64,000 nucleotides of DNA, from assembly GCA_963559585.1 (NCBI GenBank), contig CAUWLJ010000001.1, positions 40,235 to 104,234 of the forward strand. Reading direction: 5' to 3'. The DNA comes from Eisenbergiella sp963559585. GTDB lineage: Bacteria > Bacillota > Clostridia > Lachnospirales > Lachnospiraceae. Position 1 is the stretch's first letter. Each line of letters begins with the position of its first letter. The translations under genes were made by a program, and so were the position numbers. The notes under the pieces are model-generated. The model saw nothing but the letters and a program-made list of their open reading frames with translations. It made no database searches and was not told the DNA's origin. Shown here piece after piece: positions 60,622 through 64,000 of the stretch.

Positions 60622-61470
60622 TCAGACGCCTCCTGCCTTCTTTCCGGCTCCCGACCGCCGGAGCTGCAGCGCCAGATCGGTCACTTCCTCCTCCGGCATC
60701 CCGCATTCGCAGCGCTCTCCCACATAGTCCTTCACCCTTCTGGCAGCGGCGTATTCCTCCGGATAATGCGTCTTTACAAAATCATGGAGCAGACCATCCG
60801 CTTCGCTGTCAGCAGGCACACGGGTCAGCAGCCTGTAGGTCAGGAACTTCAGATTGCTCATCAGCCTGTCACGGTGCAGGGAATCCTCAGAGGGCAGGCC
60901 ATACTCTTGCTCCAGAATCTGTGTGATCTCCTGCATCATCTGAGTCATGGACCAGGCATCCCGCACCTTAATGTCAAACTCCGCATCCATCAGATGGATG
61001 GCGATGGACGCCGCTTCATCGTCAGGCAGCCTGACCCCGATCCTTTCCTCAATCAGCGCAATGGCGTACATGCCGATCTCAAACTCCAGAGGATAAAACC
61101 GCTTGATCTCCCGGTAGAGCGTGTTGGAAAAATCCATTCCGTCCTTCAGGCGTCCTATGGCAAATGCCACATGGTCGGTAAGCGTCAGATACACATTCTG
61201 GCTCAGCCTGGTGCTCAGCCGGTTTCGGGCATAAGAAATAATATCCGCGCATACCTGGATATACTCCATAGGCATAGCAGCCAGCAGATCCTTAAACTTC
61301 TCCCGCACATCGCGGCTCTCCAGACGAAAGATCTTTTCCACATCCGATTCAGCCACCTGCTGACCAGGCTTCCTCTGAAAACCGATCCCTCTCCCCATGA
61401 CGATAATCTCATTATGGTCTGAATCACGGGAAGATATTACATTGTTGTTGATTACCTTTTCAATTACCAT
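60622..61470 (-). CDS. BglG-family transcriptional antiterminator (LicT/GlcT-like) with atypical PRD2
   Basis: A 282-residue protein with an RNA-binding CAT domain (about residues 1-57, VIEKVINNNVISSRD), PRD1 with His100 and His159, and PRD2. In PRD2 the usual two histidines appear replaced: SNLKFL has Asn206 and LALQLRR has Gln269 at the LicT positions. It should bind the RAT sequence upstream of its own gene and prevent termination when the PTS substrate is present. I chose the ATG at 61470; a longer reading runs through a dispersed repeat. Its ribosome binding site is weak. Confidence 0.92.
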   Translation of the reverse strand: MVIEKVINNNVISSRDSDHNEIIVMGRGIGFQRKPGQQVAESDVEKIFRLESRDVREKFKDLLAAMPMEYIQVCADIISYARNRLSTRLSQNVYLTLTDHVAFAIGRLKDGMDFSNTLYREIKRFYPLEFEIGMYAIALIEERIGVRLPDDEAASIAIHLMDAEFDIKVRDAWSMTQMMQEITQILEQEYGLPSEDSLHRDRLMSNLKFLTYRLLTRVPADSEADGLLHDFVKTHYPEEYAAARRVKDYVGERCECGMPEEEVTDLALQLRRSGAGKKAGGV

Positions 61471-61481
61471 TTCGCTTTCAT

Positions 61482-61621
61482 AAAAAAGTGTGCGTCTTGA
61501 CGCACACCCGCGCCGAACGCGATTGCCGTCAGGCAATATCTGCCTCCCGCGCGAGTGCGCATCCACAGCGGAGCGTTCTTTTTTATACAATGGGAAAGGA
61601 GCTTTCCTGTTGTATAAAAAA
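61482..61621. repeat. Dispersed hairpin-rich repeat, family A, copy 3 (antiterminator leader)
   Basis: About 140 bp matching 25604-25742 and 40304-40418 in the same orientation. It starts in the T-tract of the riboantiterminator's terminator and ends with a perfect GTGTGCGTC/GACGCACAC hairpin plus TTTTTT, which itself looks like a terminator, only 12 bp before the antiterminator start. Confidence 0.92.
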
Positions 61622-61702
61622 ACCAGACCTTATAAATCAATCCAGATCTATATTCTTCCACGCATTCCGAATACTTCTTAGATCAACTTATAAAATCTGG
61701 TT
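61616..61702 (-). terminator. Terminator half of the RAT switch
   Basis: In the minus-strand transcript the 22-nt arms (DNA 61681-61702 and 61621-61642) pair at every position counting G-U pairs, around a 38-nt loop, followed by seven T. The 5' arm overlaps the last four bases of the RAT, so the two structures exclude each other. Confidence 0.9.
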
Positions 61703-61726
61703 TTGCCTGCCTGACAGTAACAACCC
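61699..61726 (-). promoter_or_regulatory. Ribonucleic antiterminator (RAT) element of the PTS operon
   Basis: The transcript reads GGGTTGTTACTGTCAGGCAG followed by GCAAAACC, a near match to LicT/SacT-type RATs (GGTTTGTTACTG...GCAGGCAAGACC). It lies about 20 nt after the inferred transcription start and directly overlaps the downstream terminator. Bound antiterminator would stabilise it and allow expression of the antiterminator, EIIA, HPr and EIICB genes. Confidence 0.92.
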
Positions 61727-61752
61727 ATCACAATATTTTCTTTGTTAAATCG

Positions 61753-61781
61753 AGTGTATCAAACAGAACAATTCTTGTCAA
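61753..61781 (-). promoter_or_regulatory. Promoter of the antiterminator-PTS operon
   Basis: On the minus strand a perfect TTGACA (61776-61781), 17 bp, TACACT (61753-61758). A strong -35 fits a constitutive promoter controlled afterwards by antitermination. The remaining AT-rich gap to 62048 carries the divergent promoter of the SGNH gene and nothing else recognised. Confidence 0.75.
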
Positions 61782-61965
61782 GCGCGCAACAGCATTTTCG
61801 TTTTATTCTCACAGAATTCCATGTCAATTTTTGTGTATTTTCTACAAGTTTTTCTCTTTTTCCTTTTCTTTTCCCCCTCTCCGTTCCATCATTTTGATCA
61901 TTTTTTCTTTCTTCATTCACAGCAGTGGCGCTTTATCGCGCTAAATATTCGTATTCTTCTTTTTC

Positions 61966-61994
61966 CGGACATTTTCATAGAATTATGTTATAAT
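61966..61994 (+). promoter_or_regulatory. Promoter of the first SGNH hydrolase gene
   Basis: CGGACA (61966-61971), 17 bp, TATAAT (61989-61994), 54 bp before the start codon. A second TATAAT at 62008-62013 has no useful -35. Confidence 0.6.
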
Positions 61995-62048
61995 ACACTT
62001 CATAGACTATAATAATTTATCACACTTTATTGAAAGCAGAGGTTCTTT

Positions 62049-62957
62049 ATGAAAATGAAAAGAAATCTTTTTCTGCCAGTATGTCTGCTGGCCCTTACCC
62101 TGATTCTTCCCGGCTGCGGTCAGGCACCGGACAATGGAACGGACACACAAAGCGGCACACAGGAGGCGCCCGCAGAGGACGGCACGCAGGGAGCGCCCTC
62201 TGAGGCCATACCGCCTGCCAGTCAGGAAGCGCGCAATCTGCAGGGACTGAAGTTTTCCATCCTGGGCGACAGCATCTCCACCTTTGACGGCTATATTCCA
62301 ACCGATTACAATATTTTCTACCCCGGCAGCGGCGAAATCAGCTCCGTAGAGAAGACCTGGTGGTGGCAGGTCATGGACGCCACAGGCATGGAGCTGAATG
62401 CCAATGCTTCCTCCTCCAACACCAACGTAAGCGGAGATTCCCTGGACACCACAGGAAGTGCCCCCGGCTGCGCCACCAAGCGGATGGAGGATCTGACCCC
62501 CGGGGACGATGGACCTGCCCCGGATCTTCTCATCGTTTTCATGGGAACCAACGACTTCCTGCGCAGCGTGGAGCTGGGAAGCTTTGACCAGCCCTCCAGG
62601 CAGGACGAGGGCGTGGTCACCAATTTCTGCGATGCCTACGAGCTGATGCTGCAGAAGCTGAACGCCCTGTACCCTGATGCGCAGATCTACTTCTGTACCC
62701 TTCTGGAAACAAATGCCGGAGACGTGGACGACAGCCCGGAGAGCTATCCTGCCACCAACAAAAACGGCAATACCATAGGAGACTTCAACGCAGAGATCGC
62801 CACCATCGCCTCTGCCTACAATTATCCCGTCATCGATGTGCACAACTGCGGGATCACCTACGAAAAGCTGGGCGAATATACCAGTGACGGTGTGCATCCC
62901 AACGCAGAAGGCGCCCGCCTGATTGCAGAATATATCACCAATGCCCTGCTCTATTAG
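62049..62957 (+). CDS. Secreted SGNH/GDSL hydrolase lipoprotein
   Basis: A 302-residue lipoprotein: signal peptide with lipobox LPGC (Cys23), then a Gly/Thr/Glu-rich linker to about residue 62. The SGNH blocks are GDSIS (nucleophile Ser75), the Asn-rich NASSSNTN, GTND (166-169) and DGVHP (His283). It probably removes ester groups from extracellular glycans or other esters; the substrate is unknown. AGAGG lies six bases before the ATG. A paralogue follows in tandem. Confidence 0.9.
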   Translation: MKMKRNLFLPVCLLALTLILPGCGQAPDNGTDTQSGTQEAPAEDGTQGAPSEAIPPASQEARNLQGLKFSILGDSISTFDGYIPTDYNIFYPGSGEISSVEKTWWWQVMDATGMELNANASSSNTNVSGDSLDTTGSAPGCATKRMEDLTPGDDGPAPDLLIVFMGTNDFLRSVELGSFDQPSRQDEGVVTNFCDAYELMLQKLNALYPDAQIYFCTLLETNAGDVDDSPESYPATNKNGNTIGDFNAEIATIASAYNYPVIDVHNCGITYEKLGEYTSDGVHPNAEGARLIAEYITNALLY

Positions 62958-62977
62958 AGGGGTCCGGCAGTCTTGAC

Positions 62978-63035
62978 AAACTCCTTTTTCCTGTGTTACC
63001 GTGTGTGGTAGTTATTTATAAGGAAAAAGGAGTTT
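62978..63035 (+). promoter_or_regulatory. 15-bp hairpin sequestering the ribosome binding site of the second SGNH gene
   Basis: Perfect arms AAACTCCTTTTTCCT (62978-62992) and AGGAAAAAGGAGTTT (63021-63035) with a 28-nt loop that can form an inner TACC/GGTA stem. The 3' arm contains AAGGAG (63027-63032), the only good ribosome binding site for the ATG at 63043, and ends in TTTTT. It can act as a terminator of the first gene, a translational block, or both. TTGACA (62973-62978) overlaps the start of the 5' arm. Confidence 0.75.
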
Positions 63036-63042
63036 TTACGTA

Positions 63043-63939
63043 ATGAGAAAAATATGGAAAAGTACCCTTACGATTACAGCCCTTGCGCTCATCCTCGCAT
63101 TTTCCGGCGTCCCCTGCGTTGTACACGCAGCAGAGGCTGACGCCGTTTCCACTGTTCCTCCTGACGGTGCTGCCGCGCTTCCAGGCGGCGCGCCCAATGC
63201 CGCTCCAGCGGTGCCGTCTCCCGCCCCTGTCTCCCTTCAGGGAAAAAAGCTTTCCATTCTGGGCGACAGCCTCTCCGCTTTTCCCGGGACCATGCCCGCC
63301 GACTACAATCTTTTCTATCCCCAGGGGGAGGTGGGCAGACCTGATCTGACCTGGTGGGGGCAGACGCTGACCATGACGGGAATGACGTTGTGCTCCAACG
63401 CTTCCTCCGCCAATACCAACATCACCGGCAATTCCCTGGATATGAGCGGTTCCGCCCCCGGGTGCAGCTTCCGCCGTATTATGGATCTGAGGGGAAAGGA
63501 TGGTTCCGCTCCTGATGTGATCCTTGTCCAGATGGGAATCAATGATTTCTCCAGAAGCCGCACAATCGGCTCCTACACCGGCCCGAAGATGCACGCAGAG
63601 GGCGAAATCATGACCTTCACCGACGCTTACGATATGATGATGCAGAAAATCAAGGCGCTCTACCCTTCCGCCTCCGTCTATTGCTGTACTCTTCTTGAAA
63701 GGGCCCCATTCGGAAACGAAAGCGGAATACCCGCCGTAAACCTGAACGGCAATACGGTGGCGGACTACAACAGGCAGATCAAGAAGATTGCCGCCGCTTA
63801 CGGCACTCCCGTCATCGATCTGTACAACTGCGGGATCAACTACACCAACCTGAACCTCTTTACACTGGACGGCATCCATCCCACCATCATCGGAGGAAAT
63901 GTGGTTGCCCAGACGGTGGTGCAGGCACTGCTGAAATAA
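63043..63939 (+). CDS. Secreted SGNH/GDSL hydrolase, paralogue of the preceding gene
   Basis: A 298-residue secreted protein with a Sec signal peptide (hydrophobic core about residues 8-24, likely cleavage after VHA or VHAA) and no lipobox. An Ala/Pro linker follows to about residue 65. Catalytic blocks: GDSLS (Ser76), NASSANTN, GIND and DGIHP. It shares DYNxFYP, TWW and the S/N-rich block with its neighbour, pointing to tandem duplication; one copy is membrane-attached and the other released. It has AAGGAG ten bases upstream, within a hairpin. Confidence 0.9.
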   Translation: MRKIWKSTLTITALALILAFSGVPCVVHAAEADAVSTVPPDGAAALPGGAPNAAPAVPSPAPVSLQGKKLSILGDSLSAFPGTMPADYNLFYPQGEVGRPDLTWWGQTLTMTGMTLCSNASSANTNITGNSLDMSGSAPGCSFRRIMDLRGKDGSAPDVILVQMGINDFSRSRTIGSYTGPKMHAEGEIMTFTDAYDMMMQKIKALYPSASVYCCTLLERAPFGNESGIPAVNLNGNTVADYNRQIKKIAAAYGTPVIDLYNCGINYTNLNLFTLDGIHPTIIGGNVVAQTVVQALLK

Positions 63940-63950
63940 CGGCGCGCTAG

Positions 63951-64000
63951 AGCGTGTTTGAAAATTGCTTTCTGCCAGATGTGCGTCCCAATTTGTGGGA
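63951..64000. repeat. Probable dispersed repeat, cut by the window edge
   Basis: The stretch GAGCGTGTTTGAAA shares AGCGTGTTTGAAA with 3054-3066 in the prs leader, and ends in a TCCCA/TGGGA hairpin. It has the look of an intergenic repeat but only one end is visible, so extent and family are uncertain. Confidence 0.35.

Noticed and set aside
61471..61590. 40-residue N-terminal extension of the antiterminator
   Set aside because: It is repeat-encoded. The CAT domain starts at the ATG at 61470.
61821..62012. Plus-strand 63-codon open frame rich in Phe
   Set aside because: It lies in an AT-rich divergent promoter region, has low-complexity composition, no ribosome binding site, and overlaps the promoter of the SGNH gene.
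1..64000. CRISPR arrays, tRNA or rRNA genes, insertion sequence transposases, prophage
   Set aside because: No regularly spaced repeats, tRNA-like cloverleaf ends, rRNA stretches or transposase/integrase motifs were seen. The dispersed repeats found are not spaced like CRISPR.

Overview
The window looks like chromosomal housekeeping DNA of a moderately GC-rich Firmicute, most likely a Lachnospiraceae (Clostridia) member. Supporting signs are strong AGGAGG-type ribosome binding sites, Clostridia-style operons (rpsP-khpA-rimM-trmD-rplS; DUF177-rpmF-plsX-acpP-rnc-smc-ftsY; pta-ackA), a long-form PRPP synthetase, a YesMN/Rbs-type sugar uptake locus and a LicT/GlcT-controlled PTS. Species cannot be fixed from sequence reading alone. 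I saw no rRNA, tRNA, CRISPR array, prophage or transposase. Nearly all genes are on the minus strand; the exceptions are prs, tmcAL and a tandem pair of SGNH hydrolases. Layout: 1-2.8 kb plsY (partial), der and a PDZ/radical-SAM DUF512 protein. 3.1-4.3 kb prs on plus, with a promoter inside an inverted repeat. 4.5-7.9 kb a two-component system whose kinase has a large ectodomain. 8-14.3 kb a serine hydrolase, pgeF, yraN, rnhB and two signal peptidases flanking rbgA. 14.6-22.9 kb a sugar ABC transporter with its own three-part sensor (membrane-tethered binding protein, YesM-like kinase, YesN-like regulator). 23.1-28.1 kb the SRP/ribosome operon, with trmD fused to a GNAT acetyltransferase. 28.2-34.6 kb an unknown membrane protein, ftsH, a YitT protein, ilvA and ftsY. 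34.7-41.2 kb smc, rnc, acpP, plsX, rpmF and DUF177. 41.3-44.2 kb an SGNH/MBOAT O-acylation pair. 44.4-48.2 kb ackA-pta divergent from tmcAL. 48.2-55.8 kb UPF0210/ACT proteins, a WalJ-like hydrolase, an XRE membrane regulator, coaE, polA and a small zinc-finger membrane protein. 56.1-61.8 kb N-acetylglucosamine catabolism (nagA, nagB, PTS EIICB, HPr, EIIA, antiterminator). 62-63.9 kb two secreted SGNH hydrolases. The most interesting layer is non-coding. A family of about 115-140 bp hairpin-rich repeats occurs three times in one orientation. Each copy starts exactly in the T-tract of a terminator and splits what is usually one operon: khpA|rimM, rpmF|plsX, and the riboantiterminator from its antiterminator gene. 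Two further small repeat families, a palindrome with CTGTTTACTGGC-like arms and an element that supplies the Shine-Dalgarno region, sit directly upstream of start codons. The GlcNAc PTS operon has a clear RAT/terminator switch, yet its HPr carries Lys where regulatory Ser46 is expected, and its antiterminator lacks both PRD2 histidines. This suggests uncoupling from HPr-based catabolite control. The TrmD-GNAT fusion is the most notable protein-level novelty.
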